From positions 13,511,001 through 13,575,000 of the forward strand of contig NC_079886.1 of NCBI RefSeq assembly GCF_029227915.1: a DNA stretch of 64,000 bases, written 5' to 3'. How positions within the stretch are numbered: the stretch's first letter is position 1; every line of letters begins with the position of its first letter. Below the pieces are notes generated by a model, which did not search any database, was not told the origin of the DNA, and saw only the letters and a program-made list of their open reading frames with translations. Positions 23,434 to 34,110 of the stretch are shown piece by piece. The position numbers were made by a program, and so were the translations under genes. This stretch comes from Hydractinia symbiolongicarpus. Lineage: Eukaryota; Cnidaria; Hydrozoa; Anthoathecata; Hydractiniidae.

Positions 23434-24507
23434 CAGGCAGGTGGACATAACTACGAAAATGAACGCAGATCTCGATGCCGTTTCATCGTGGTGCAAAGAA
23501 AACGAACTTATAATTAATCTGAAGAAAGGAAAAACTGAGGCTCTATTATTTGGAACATCAAAGAAAGTAAAAAATCAGCTGGTCAACTTTAACATCACAG
23601 TTGACCATCAGAACGTCCTGATAGCAAACGAATATATGTATCTTGGTGTCCTTAATGAAAGTTTGCTCTCGATGAATACTTTCTTTGAAAAATGTTATAA
23701 GAAAGCCTCATCTCGTTTAAACCTTCTGTCGAAAATCAGATACGAAGTCGAACTTGCAACCGCCAAGTCAATTTATCAAAGTATGGTGATGCCAACGTTC
23801 ACCTATTGTGGGCTGCATCTCTTGGCACTTACGAACACTCCGCATAACAAAATGGATTTCCTGCACAGGAGAGCTTTGCGTGTTGTGTATAGTTGTAGAG
23901 ATTATAGTGATCCGAACAATCGGCTTAAATCAATAGTAAATGAAAATAAAAAACGTGCGTGTTTGGTTGTCAAAACGAGTCTTGATGGTACTGCTACAAA
24001 TGTCTTTCAGAACTATTTTCACGCTCAAGATCATGAAATGAACACGAGAAATAACAGAAAGTTGATTACTATTCCAAAAATTAAAACGGAGTATGCCAGA
24101 AAAAGTTTTTATTTCATGGGAGCAAAAATTTATAATACGCTTCCTCTAGAGGCCCGTTCTTTAGGCATGTCTGATTTTAAAACATTTTTAAATGAACACT
24201 TCAATTAGTTTTTATTAATAATACTTAGGTCTTTAGCCAGTCTTTAAATTGGTTTCCCAGTTTGTCTCTGCCTTCAATCTTTTTTCCTAGGTTTTTTTAA
24301 ACTCTTTTTCACCCGACTTCTTTATTTTGACCAGTCCTTGATTCTTGTGTGTCTATCATACTTGGTTTTATTATTTATGTATATATATTTATATTTTAAT
24401 GTCTTTTTATATATTTTAACTGAACACCTATTTATAACAGCTTTTAGTTGACATGTATATCCAGTATGAATATTCGTTTAATAAAAAAAAATAAAAAATA
24501 AAATAAA
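23434..24507 (+). mobile_element. 5'-truncated LINE inserted in the satellite
   Basis: Consists of the 3' part of a non-LTR reverse transcriptase frame (23,441-24,208), a 3' UTR and an A-rich tail with repeated AATAAAA near 24,480-24,506. Satellite subfamily A ends at its left side and subfamily B starts at its right side. Truncation at the 5' end and an A-rich tail fit target-primed reverse transcription. Confidence 0.85.
23441..24208 (+). CDS. LINE reverse transcriptase, C-terminal part
   Basis: 255 codons, open. Begins after the YADD region: ADLDAVSSWCKENELIINLK KGKTE is the usual strand-thumb junction of CR1/jockey-type reverse transcriptases. The thumb and C-terminal domain follow, with YLGVLNESLLSMNTFFEKC, KASSRLNLLSKIR, YQSMVMPTFTYCGLHLL, FLHRRALRVVYSC and a closing YNTLPLEARSLGMSDFKTFL. 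The polymerase active site is not present, so the fragment has no activity. The open frame suggests the insertion is fairly young. Confidence 0.85.
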   Translation: MDITTKMNADLDAVSSWCKENELIINLKKGKTEALLFGTSKKVKNQLVNFNITVDHQNVLIANEYMYLGVLNESLLSMNTFFEKCYKKASSRLNLLSKIRYEVELATAKSIYQSMVMPTFTYCGLHLLALTNTPHNKMDFLHRRALRVVYSCRDYSDPNNRLKSIVNENKKRACLVVKTSLDGTATNVFQNYFHAQDHEMNTRNNRKLITIPKIKTEYARKSFYFMGAKIYNTLPLEARSLGMSDFKTFLNEHFN

Positions 24508-27500
24508 CTGAAAGAGCTAGACCGATGGCCACCGGTCTGGGCAGGTGGAACTACGTCATTTACGTCTAGAGTCCTTATTAGGCCTTAAAAGACCATATTA
24601 CAGGCTTTGAATGCTTTTGCCCGTTCTTAGCAGCGTTCTTAGAGCCTGGTGATCAGAAAAACGACTTAATACATCGTAGTCCAATAAGACTGAAAGAACT
24701 CGACAGATGGCCACCTTTCTGGGCACGTGGAACTAGTTGATATTCGGGTAGAGTCCTGATTAGGCCATAAAAGGCCATATTACAGTCTTGAGAAGCCTGT
24801 GCATGTAGCTAGCAGCGTTCTTAGTGTCTGGTGTACAGGAAATCGACTTAAAACATCGTAGTCCATTGAGAATAAAAATACTGTACTAATGACCACCTGT
24901 TTAGCCACGTGGAACTGCGTCACATACATGTAGTCTCCTTATCATGCTGTAAAAGTAGATATTACAGGCTTTAAAGGCCTGTGCACACAGTTAGCAGCGT
25001 TCTCAGTGCCTGGTGCTCAGGAAAACGCATTAACACATCGTAGTCTACTGAGACTGAAAGAACTAGACCGATGGCCACCTGTCTGAAAAGGTGGAAGCAC
25101 GTCATTTACGTGTAGAGTCCTGATTAGGCCATAAATGGACATATTATAGGCATTAAAGGCCTGTGCACATAGTTACCAGCGTTTTTAATACCTGGTGCTC
25201 AGGAAAACAACTTAATACATGGTAGTCCAATGAGATTAAAAGGTCTAGACCGGTGGCCAGCAGTTTGGGCAGGTGGAACTACGTCATTTACGTGTAGGGT
25301 CCTTGTTAGGCCGTAAAGAGCCATATTACAGAATTTAAAGGCCTGTGCACGTATTTAGCAGCGTTCTTAGTGCCTCGTGCACAGGAAAACGACTTAATAC
25401 ATCGTAGTGCAATGAGACTGAAAGAACCTGACCGAAGGCCACCTGTCTGGGCACGTCGAACCAGGTGATATACGTGTAGAATCCTGATTAGGCTATAAAA
25501 GGACATATTATAGGCTTTAAAGTCCTGTGCACGTATTTACTAGCAATTTAACACCAGGTGCTCAGGAAAACGACTTAATACATCGTAGTATAATGAGGCT
25601 GAAAGAACTAGACCGATGGCCGCTTGTCTGGGCAGGTGGAACGCCGTCATTTACGTCTAGATTCCTTATTAGGCCGTAAAAGACCATATTACAGTCTTTA
25701 AAGGCTTTTGGCCGTACTTAGCTGCGTTCTTAGTGCCTGGTGATCAGGAAAACGGCTTAATACATCGTAGTTCAATGAGACTGAAAGAAGTAGACCGATA
25801 GCCATCTGTTTGGCACGTGGAACCAGGTGATATTTGTGTAGAGTCCTGATTATGCCATAAAAATACATATTACAGGCTTGAGAAGTCTGTCCATGTAGCT
25901 AGCAGCGTTCTTAGTGCCTGGTGCTCAGGAAAACGACTTAATACATCGTAGTCCATTGAGAATAAAAATACTGTACTAATGACCACCTGTTTGGGCAGAT
26001 GGAACTACGTCATTTTCGTGTAGAGTCCTTATTAGGCCGTAAAAGGCTATATTACAAGATTAAAAGGCCTGTGCACGTAGTGAGCGGCGTTCTTAGAGCC
26101 TCGTGCACAGGAAAACGACTTAATACATCGTAGTGCAATTAGACTGAAAGAGCTAGACCGATGGCCACCGGTCTGGGCAGGTGGAACTACGTCATTTACG
26201 TGTAGGGTCCTTGTTAGGCCGTAAAAAGCCATATTACAGAATTTAAAGGCCTGTGCATGTAGGTAGCAGCCTTCACAGTGCCTGGTGCTCAGGAGAACGA
26301 CTTAAAACATCTTAGTCCATTTAGATTGAAATGACTGTACTGATGGACACCTGTCTGGTCCCGTGGAACCAGGTGATATACGTGTAGAGACGTGATTAGG
26401 CCATAAAAGGACATGTTACAGGGTTGAGAGGCCTGTGCATTTAGCTAGCAGCGTTCTTACTGCCTGGTGCTCAGAAAAACGACCTAGTACATCGTAGTCC
26501 ATTGAGATTGAAAACACTGTATTGATGATCACCTGTTTGGGCACATGGAACCACGTCATTTACGTCTAGAGTCCTTATTAGGCCTTAAAAGACCATATTA
26601 CAGGCTTTGAATGCTTTTGCCCGTTCTTAGCAGCGTTCTTAGTGCCTGGTGCTCAGGAAAACGACTTAGCACATCGTAGTACATTGAGATTAAAAAGACT
26701 GTACTAATGACCACCTGCTTGGGCACGTAGAACTACGTCACATACATGTAGACTCCTTATAAGGCTGTAAAAGAAGACATTACAGGCTTTGAAGGCCTGT
26801 GCACGTACTATGGAATGGTCTTTGAGCTTGGTGCTCAAGAAAACGACTTAATACGTCGTAGTCCAATGAGACTGAAAGAGCTAGACTTATGGCCACCTGT
26901 CTGGGCAGGTGGAACTACGTCATTTTTGTGTAGGGTCCTTGTTAGGCCGTAAAAAGCCATATTACAGGCTTTAAAGGCGTGCACATAGTTAGCAGCGTTC
27001 TCAGTGCCTGGCTCTCCGTAGAACGACTTAATACATCGTAGTGCAATGAGACTGAAAGAAGTAGACCGATGGCCACCTGTTTGGGCAGGTGGAACCAGGC
27101 TATAGACGTGTAGAGTCCTGATTAGGCCATAAAAGGACATATTACATGCTTGAGATGCCTGTGCATGTAGCTAGCAGCGTTCTTACTGCCTGGTGCTCAG
27201 GAAAACGACTTAATACATCGTAGTTTATTGAGAATAAAAATACTGTACTAATGACCACCTGTTTGGGCACGTGGAACTGCGTCACATACATGTAGTCTCC
27301 TTATTACGCTGTAAAAGGACATATTACAGGCTTTAAAGGCTTGTGCACATAGTTAGCAGCGTTCTCAGTGCCTGGCTCTCCGGAAAACGACTTAATACAT
27401 TGTAGTGCAATGAGACTGAAAGAAGTAGACCGATGGCCACCTGTTTGGGCAGGTGGAACCAGGCTATAGACGTGTAGAGTCCTGATTAGGCCATAAAAGG

Positions 27501-29334
27501 ACATATTACATGCTTGAGATGCCTGTGCATGTAGCTATCAGCGTTGTTAGTGCCTGGTGCTCAGGAAAACGACTTAACACATCGTAGTACATTGAGATTA
27601 AAAAGACTGTACTAATGACCACCTGTTTGGGCACGTGGAACTGCGTCACATACATGTAGTCTCCTTATTACGCTGTAAAAGGACATATTACAGGCTTTAA
27701 AGGCTTGTGCACGTACTATGGAGTGGTCTTTGAGCTTGGTGCTCAGGAAAACGACTTAATACATCGTAGTTCAATGAGACTGAAAGAGCTAGACCGATGG
27801 CTACCGGTCTGGGCATGTGGAACTACGTCATTTACGTGTAGGGTCCTTGTTATTCCGTAAAAAGCCATATTACAGAATTTAAAGGTCTGTGCACGTAGGT
27901 AGCAGCGTTCACAGTGCCTGGTGCTGAGGAGAACGACTTAATACATCTTAGTCCATTGAGATTGAAAAGACTGTACTGATGACCACCTGTCTTGTCACGT
28001 GGAACCAGGCGATATACGTGTGGAGCCCTCATTAGGCCATAAAAGGACATATTACAGGCTTGAGAGGCCTGTGCATGTAGCTAACAGCGTTCTTAGTGTC
28101 TGGTGCTCAGGAAAACGACTTATTACATCGTAGTCCAATGAGATTATAAGGTCTAGACCGGTGGCCACCTGTTTGGGCAGGTGGAACCACGTCATTTACG
28201 TCTAGTGTCCTTATTGGGCAGCAAGAGACCATATTACAGGCTTTGAAGGCTTTTGCCTGTACTTAGGAGCGTTCTTAGAGCCTGGTGCTCAGGAAAAGGA
28301 GATAATACGTCGTAATCTAATGAGACTAAATGAACGACCAATGGCCACCTGTCTGGCCACGTTGAACCAGGTGATATACGTGTAGAGTCCTGATTGGGGC
28401 ATAAAAGAAGATATTTCAGGTTTTAAGGGACTGTGCACGTATTTACCAGCAATTTAGTACCTGGTGCTAAGGAAAACGACTTAATACGTCTTAGTCCAAT
28501 AAGACTGAAAGAACTTGACCAATGACCACCTGTCTTGCCATGTGGAACCAGGTGATATTCGCGTAGAGTCCTGATTATGCCATAAAAGGACATATTACAG
28601 GCTTGAGAAGTCTGTCCATGTAGCTAGAAGCGTTCTTAGTGTCTGGTGTACAGGAAAACGCCTTAATACATCGTAGTCCATGGAGATTAAAAAAGCTGTA
28701 CTAATGACCACCTGTTTGGGCACGTGGAACTACGTCACATACATGTAGTCTCCTTATTAGGCTGTAAAACGACATTTTCAGGTATTTAAGGTCTGTGCAC
28801 ATAGCTAGCAGCGTTCTTTGAGCCTGGGGCTCAGGAAAACGATTTAATACGTCGTAGTCCAATGAGACTGAGAGAGCTAGACCAATGGCCGCCGGACTGG
28901 TCAGGTGGAACTACGTCATTTACGTGTAGGGTCCTTGTTAGGCCGTAAAAAGCCATATTACAGAATTTAAAGGCCTGTGCACGTAGTTAGCAGCGTTCTT
29001 AGTGCCAGGTGCTCCGGAAAACGACTTAATACATCATAGTCCAATGATACTGAAAGAGCTAGACGGATGGCCAACTGTGTGGGCAGGTGGAACTACGTCA
29101 TTTACGTGCAGGGTACTTGTTAGGCCGTAAAAAACCGTATTACAGGACTTGAAGGCCTGTGCACGTAGTTAGCAGCGTTCATAGTGCCTGGTGCTCAGGA
29201 GAACGACTTAACACATCGTAGTTCATTGTGATTAAAAGTGCTGTACTGATGACCACCTGTTTGACCACGTGGAACTACGTTATTTACGTGTAGAGTATTT
29301 ATTAGGCTATAAAATACCAATATTAGAGATAGAG
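24508..29334. repeat. ~182-bp satellite array, subfamily B (about 26 monomers)
   Basis: Monomers read AATGAGACTGAAAGAACTAG, ACCGATGGCCACC, GGCAGGTGGAACTACGTCAT, TTACGTGTAGAGTCC, TTAGGCCGTAAAA, CATATTACAGGCTTTAAAGG and CTTAATACATCGTAGTC. The layout and period match subfamily A, but the sequences are clearly different. The array is cut at 29,335 by the Polinton and continues at 42,980. Confidence 0.93.
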
Positions 29335-29612
29335 GAATGTTCCTTCTGGTACAGTCGACGTCGACCAAGGGAAATTCTCTAAGTTATCTGCCAATAACCA
29401 ACACAAAATAATATGAAATAGTATTAAATGCCAATCAGCAACACATAATAATGTGAAATGATATATAAATGCTAATAACTAACACATAATAATATATATC
29501 AGAAATACATGACGTCATCTGCCAATCACCAACACCAAATAATATTAAATGTAAGATATATTAAATACTAACATATAATAATATTAATGAAATCATATGA
29601 TGTCATGCGTAA
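29335..29612. repeat. Left terminal inverted repeat of the Polinton
   Basis: Starts AGAGATAGAGGAATGTTCCT and runs to about TCATGCGTAAAAG. It contains GTCGACGTCGAC and direct sub-repeats of AACACATAATAAT. The right repeat lacks about 41 bp present here (near 29,430-29,470). It ends just before the first gene. Confidence 0.88.
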
Positions 29613-29661
29613 AAGCGACTACCGGGAATAATGCTGATATCAACAAAAAATAGAATTTAGA

Positions 29662-30306
29662 ATGAGTTGGAGGCAAGAAAGATGGAAAAAATTTGTTGAA
29701 GAGGATCCCCCAGTGGTAAGGTATGTTTGGGACAGGTTCAAAACACGGGAAATGTGCAACGGGATTGTTCAAAAGAACCACTGGTTATTCAAGTATATTC
29801 CCGACAGGTTTAAGACGCGGGACATGTGCACTATGGTGGTTGAGGAATATCCAGGGATGCTGAGACATGTTCCTGATAATTTCAAGACGCAAGACATGTG
29901 TAATATGGCGGTTCGAGATAGACCTCATGTACTCGAGTATGTTCCCGATTGGTTCATGAATCAAGCGATGAATAATGACATCGATCCGCAGTTGCTTGAT
30001 GCGTATCTTCAGCGGAAAGCGGAGAAGGGTAGGATTAAGGAAGAGATACTTTCTATTGCGTGGCATCCCAATAGAGCCGTTGATTGGTGTTTTTCAGAGG
30101 ATGAAAAGGCAGACCTCAAGCTCTTGTGGAGTAAAAAAACGATGAAGGAATATTGTGATGAATGTGGAATTGATCTCGATCAATATGACAGATGTGATAA
30201 GTGTGGACGGAGGCTAATAATTAAAGAAAGGATGCTCTATTGGCAACACTATATGATGTATATAACGTATAATGGAGGTTACTGTGTTTGTAAAATTCCT
30301 AGTTGA
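29662..30306 (+). CDS. DUF4116-like repeat protein of the Polinton
   Basis: 214 codons, intact. Four repeats of about 25 residues share YVPDxFKTxxMCxxxV (YVWDRFKTREMCNGIVQ, YIPDRFKTRDMCTMVVE, HVPDNFKTQDMCNMAVR, YVPDWFMNQAMNN). This is the pattern of DUF4116-type repeats, known from amoebal giant viruses and some large DNA elements. The second half has AWHPNRAVDWCFSEDEK and four cysteine pairs (CDECG, CDKCG), which may bind zinc. Function is unknown. It is the first gene inside the left terminal repeat and one of the few unbroken ones. Confidence 0.65.
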   Translation: MSWRQERWKKFVEEDPPVVRYVWDRFKTREMCNGIVQKNHWLFKYIPDRFKTRDMCTMVVEEYPGMLRHVPDNFKTQDMCNMAVRDRPHVLEYVPDWFMNQAMNNDIDPQLLDAYLQRKAEKGRIKEEILSIAWHPNRAVDWCFSEDEKADLKLLWSKKTMKEYCDECGIDLDQYDRCDKCGRRLIIKERMLYWQHYMMYITYNGGYCVCKIPS

Positions 30307-30327
30307 GGGTTCAATTTCCATAAATAA

Positions 30328-30525
30328 ATGTTTAAATTTTACAATGAATCCATAGAGACAAGGGATTTCTATAGTGAACCAACAGTACTTAATCTCGAGG
30401 AGGTTCAAATTGAGAACATTGTAGTTAGTGATCCTATTAAAGTTAATAAAGGCAAGGATGAGCGTTTTGTCATTGGTTATAAAAATAACAATAGATTTGA
30501 ACTTGAAAAAAATAACAATAGATAG
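30328..30525 (+). CDS. Small hypothetical frame in the Polinton
   Basis: 65 codons starting MFKFYNESIETRDFYSEPTV, in a TAAATAAATG start context shared by other genes of the element. It lies where the related copy at 49,592-50,285 has the N-terminal half of a conserved protein, but it does not resemble that half. It may be an independent small gene or replacement sequence. Confidence 0.35.
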   Translation: MFKFYNESIETRDFYSEPTVLNLEEVQIENIVVSDPIKVNKGKDERFVIGYKNNNRFELEKNNNR

Positions 30526-30526
30526 T

Positions 30527-31107
30527 GGCCACAGGTCGATGGGGATTAAGTTTATCATCCCCACTAGCCAGGGCCTGACATCAGAAGGCCTAGCAAAGCT
30601 AAGTAAAAGTATACGCGTTTATGTAATCCTGCTACTAGGATCACAAGCGAGTGCAAAGGCATCAATCCTAATGCCGATAACTATACAGCGAGGCAAAAAC
30701 TATTGCAGAAATTCAAGGAAATGGTTTTACGCGACGAGAACGTAGGTCAAGACATCGCCGAGTTTCAAAAGGTGCTGCAGTATGCCAGAACACCAGTAAA
30801 TTCTGCTGTAATGTCAAGCGTATACATGCTTCCCTCGAATATGGATCTTCGCATTGGAAAGATTGTAGGGTATAACAACAACGTTCTAATTGCTCCTTCT
30901 AATGTCGGTGTTGGTGTGGAGCTAGGCCTGAATACCATGGTTGTCAAACATAAGACATCCTTTACTATACCTCATAGGCAACATATCAAGCCTATACCCC
31001 TCCCTCCATCATCCTCCAAGGAAGCTCCTGTTCACGATGATACCAAAGCCACGTTGGTTATGGTAGGAGTAGGACTTATCCTCGCTTTAATCTGGATGAA
31101 AAAATAG
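30527..31107 (+). pseudogene. Conserved Polinton protein with C-terminal membrane helix (5' half missing)
   Basis: Starts at a WPQVDGD remnant, then changes frame into KFIIPTSQGLTSEGLAKLSK and IRVYVILLLGSQASAKAS. It changes frame again into KFKEMVLRDENVGQDIAEFQ to an end with a hydrophobic helix (TLVMVGVGLILALIWMKK). The copy at 49,592-50,285 preserves the first half and shows the two to be the same gene. No function is assigned; its place among structural genes would fit a minor virion protein, which is a guess. Frameshifts lie near 30,548 and 30,700. Confidence 0.55.
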
Positions 31108-31164
31108 GTCTAATGTGTTGAACAACATTCTAGACTCTTCATCGATTCTTACTCCTCCTGTTAC

Positions 31165-32377
31165 TTAAATACCCACCGCGGCAGCCAAGGCCATATACAA
31201 GTGCTTTGCTGCGAATTCGACAACTCTCACTGCAACTCTGAAAAAGAATGATGCGATGGTACCGATGATCCCTGGGAGGGCAGCTCCCGCTTTGCCTGCA
31301 AGATACTTTAAAATTTCCTGAGTCTCTCCAATTGTTTTTGAATAAACCCTTTCCCACCACCACTTCCTCCCGCACCTGCTGCCCCATTTCCTCCAGTGAC
31401 GGCGAGCACGATTGTAGAGACCAATAGACCAACAGCTGAGACGATGTTCGTGATAGTTATCCCTTGCTCTTTGAAGAGAATAGTCAGCTTCTCCCTTAGT
31501 GATGTGTCGTCCTAAGCGATTTTCATGAGGGTCTCCTTAATCGCCTTGAGCTATGGATTCCAGAGAGACCATGTTCTTCTATTATCGCTTTTCGATCATC
31601 CTTTAGCTTTTCACAATCTTCTTTGGCTTTATGGAGGTCCTTATCCCAATTTTTTTGTTGCTCCTCTGATACGTCGGAGCCAGCTTTCTTCGCCTCAAGC
31701 CTCTTGATCTTGTCATCTGCCTTGGAAAGCTCACCATCGTAGTAAATCATTTTACTTTTCACGTTATTCAAGTCGTCCTGGAGATTTCTAACATAGAAAT
31801 GAAACTTTCTTCTTTCGCGTTCATCGAACGCTTCGGTAAAGGAAGTATCCTCCATAAGGCTCTTCGTTTCATCTATAACATTCTCGAGCACCGGCAACAT
31901 TTCGATGTCACCAGGGTTGTCATTGATGGTATCAATATCATTCATAAGTTTCTGGGCCATCTTCCTACTACCCTTGTTCGGTGTTGAATATTGATCGAAT
32001 CCCATGGCTCGCAACCTACCAGTGCCCAAGGCTTTTTTTATCGCTCCAATGGATCTCAATTTACCATTTTGTTTCGTGAGTTCTACGTCGTCATATAAAA
32101 GCCTGTTCCCATTCATTTCAAAATCATCATAATGTCTGGCATTCGGCTCTCCCAGCTCCTCACCAAGGGCTTCGTAGAGGCTATCAACCTTCGATATCAG
32201 TATTTTCCGCCTTACCGTGTCAGTGAGGCTGCCTCGTAAAGGTGTTGCGGGCTCAGTGCTTGTTCCTTGAATATCCTCGGGTCAAAGGATCTCACTCTCG
32301 GTGCTGAACTCCTCAGACTCCTCTTGAATGTCTTTCTCTGGTGTAAAATCTGGTTCAAGCGCTGGATTTATAGGCAT
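31165..32377 (-). pseudogene. Coiled-coil protein with C-terminal membrane region (Polinton)
   Basis: Start MPINPALEPDFTPEKDIQEE at 32,377, with an in-frame TGA after residue 31. A long frame (32,116-31,523) rich in charged heptads follows (DERERRKFHFYVRNLQDDLN, ADDKIKRLEAKKAG, NWDKDLHKAKEDCEKLKDD). After a frameshift near 31,510 comes SLREKLTILFKEQGITITNI with a hydrophobic stretch VSAVGLLVSTIVLAV and a glycine-rich linker. After another shift, GKAGAALPGIIGTIASFFF is a second hydrophobic stretch. The same layout is familiar from cnidarian Polintons, but no activity is known. It shares a 32-bp divergent spacer with the capsid gene. Confidence 0.6.
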
Positions 32378-32409
32378 TTATTTTAACCCATGTACCTGTA
32401 TAAATAAAG

Positions 32410-33632
32410 ATGTCTGTTTTCGGAACAAAATTAGATCCTAACAAAGAGATCAAGACGATGCTCGGTATGAAAGGCAAACGCCAAAGAGTAAAGATCAGCC
32501 ATGTGCCAAGCACAATTAACCAGAATGAAGATCTCTACGTTGATATTCCTAATTTAGGAAAAAATGTTGTAATTTTCCCCGGCTCAATCAAGTTGCTTTT
32601 TGACTTGGAATTGACTGGTACAAACACCAAACGTTAGCAATATCGGTAAGGCCCTGGTTCAAAACCTTCGCACAAGCCTTAACGGCCATGAAGTGCAAAA
32701 TATCTCTGACTACAACACCCTGGCAGTATATCGGGATCTATGGATCCCAAAGTATGACCGAGAGAACAACCTAATTCTAGAAGGTAGAAGCCAGCGATCA
32801 CGTAGGATATGACGAGGAAAAGGCGATCGTGGCATCGTATGGAAATACTTTTGCTATCCCTATTGGCAAAATGTTCGAACTCACTAGAGACTTACCCTTC
32901 TATCAAGCAGGCTTACACGACAGATTGCAGTTTGTACTGCACTTCGCACAGCACAGCGATATAATTAAAGATGCTGGTACAGCATCATCTGGAAGCACAG
33001 CGGCAAAGGCCGCGGATTCCTCCTACAAGATCAGCAATATCTGCCTTTAATTTGACAAGGTGGTCAATGAAGACCTGGCCTCCGCGATGATGTCTCGATA
33101 TAGCCGTTTAGCCATGCCGTATGAAAGGATCCTCCGCAGTAAAGTAGTGACCATAAAAAAGGCCGACACCTCCTACAACCTCCAGATCGACACTCCTGCC
33201 AAGTCTCTGAAAGGCGTCCTACTGTTGTTCGTAGACCCGGGGAAAGCGAAGGCCTATAGCGGGGTCAACTATAACCCAAAGATCGAGAAAATTAGCATCA
33301 CTATTAAGGGTGAGCCTAACGAACTGTATAGTCACGCCATGCTTCCGAAAGATCACAAGGAAAACGTCGTTGAACTTTTTGGTAGCCACGATTCGGATAT
33401 GACCATTGGGCAGTTCTTCAGTGCAAGATATGCGTTATTTATGGATCTTTGTAGCAGTCCGGATCACAGCCTACAGGGTTCTGGCAGACCCCTACAATGA
33501 TTAAGCGATGGTATTACGCTTCATTTGACGAAAAAAGCTGACGGGACCGGTGATATACGGTGTTACGTGTATCTATTAATGGATGCGCAATTGAATATCC
33601 TCGACGGTAGGTTTCATTTAGTAGAATATTAA
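32410..33632 (+). pseudogene. Major capsid protein-like gene of the Polinton
   Basis: About 400 codons in three pieces. The N-terminal frame has STINQNEDLYVDIPNLGKN and FPGSIKLLFDLELTGTNT. After a frameshift near 32,637 come ALVQNLRTSLNGHEVQNISD and AVYRDLWIPKYDR; another break lies near 32,800. Then the frame from 32,829 carries two in-frame stops (33,048 and 33,498) to the end GRFHLVEY. The segment LASAMMSRYSRLAMPYERIL and KSLKGVLLLFVDP resembles the second half of Polinton and adintovirus double-jelly-roll capsid proteins. The call rests on motif resemblance and on gene context, not on a structure. Confidence 0.65.
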
Positions 33633-33648
33633 GAGCATTAAAACTGTT

Positions 33649-33673
33649 TTTTGTAGGCCTTTGGTCTACAAAA
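33649..33673. terminator. Intergenic hairpin (11-bp stem, 3-nt loop)
   Basis: TTTTGTAG-GCC-TTT-GGT-CTACAAAA lies 17 nt after the capsid gene stop and 6 nt before the next start codon. One G-T wobble occurs in the stem. See the finding on gene-boundary hairpins. Confidence 0.6.
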
Positions 33674-33678
33674 TAAAC

Positions 33679-33976
33679 ATGGCAAGCATAGCAGTACTCG
33701 CAAGTGGAGCCATTATAAACGCATTGGCATTTTCAGGCTCAAATTATCTATTTAGCAAACTTAGTGGACACGGCGAGGCAGAACGCAAGAGGCATGATTT
33801 AGCGGTTGAGAAATTACAAGATGCTCAAGCCCAATGGGTTAGTGACAGACAGAGCAAAATTGACTTGTATAACCAGCAAAGAGAGCTTAAACGTCAAGCT
33901 GGAGAGTCTCAAGGAGCTCGACGAGGGTATGAGGAAATACTATATCGCGACGATTAATAAGACCCCGAAATTTTAA
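33679..33976 (+). pseudogene. Small membrane/coiled-coil protein (Polinton)
   Basis: Start MASIAVLASGAIINALAFSG, a hydrophobic N-terminus, then NYLFSKLSGHGEAERKRHDL and an alpha-helical charged region (VEKLQDAQAQWVSDRQSKID). The frame shifts near 33,895; in the new frame LESLKELDEGMRKYY leads to the end TINKTPKF. The arrangement (one membrane segment and an amphipathic helix) recurs in cnidarian Polintons as I remember them. It could be a virion membrane or vertex-associated protein; this is not shown. Confidence 0.5.
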
Positions 33977-34081
33977 GACTTCCATACCCCAAGCAAACAG
34001 CAACAAGACGGGGAGCTGACGTTCATTCTCGGCTCATTAACCCCTCCTCGGCTTCATAGCGTACAAATGGATGTAATCGTT

Positions 34082-34110
34082 TTTTGACATGTATAATGAA
34101 CATGTCAAAA
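34082..34110. terminator. Intergenic hairpin before the integrase (11-bp stem, 7-nt loop)
   Basis: TTTTGACATGT and ACATGTCAAAA pair perfectly around ATAATGA. The proposed integrase start codon (34,102) lies in the right arm. Confidence 0.6.

Larger units (their letters stand above)
16690..23434. repeat. ~182-bp satellite array, subfamily A (about 37 monomers)
   Basis: CATTGAGACTGGAA-type starts repeat every 181-182 bp (16,703, 16,885, 17,066 and onward). Each monomer contains CCACGTGATTTACGTG, the imperfect palindrome AAAGGCCATATTACAGCCTTT, GTGCACGTAGTTAAGAG and AACGACTTGG. The small open frames that recur here are repeat translations, not genes. Higher-order duplications of 1272 and 1801 bp are listed separately. 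Confidence 0.95.

Noticed and set aside
25306-28050. Recurring minus-strand frames starting MSFYGLIRTLHVY
   Set aside because: Same reason: translations of satellite subfamily B.
16690-29334. CRISPR-like regular spacing
   Set aside because: The whole 182-bp unit repeats with no unique spacers, and the sequence is eukaryotic satellite.
30527-31107. Penton/minor capsid assignment
   Set aside because: Position fits, but no jelly-roll pattern could be recognised by eye, so it is left as unknown.
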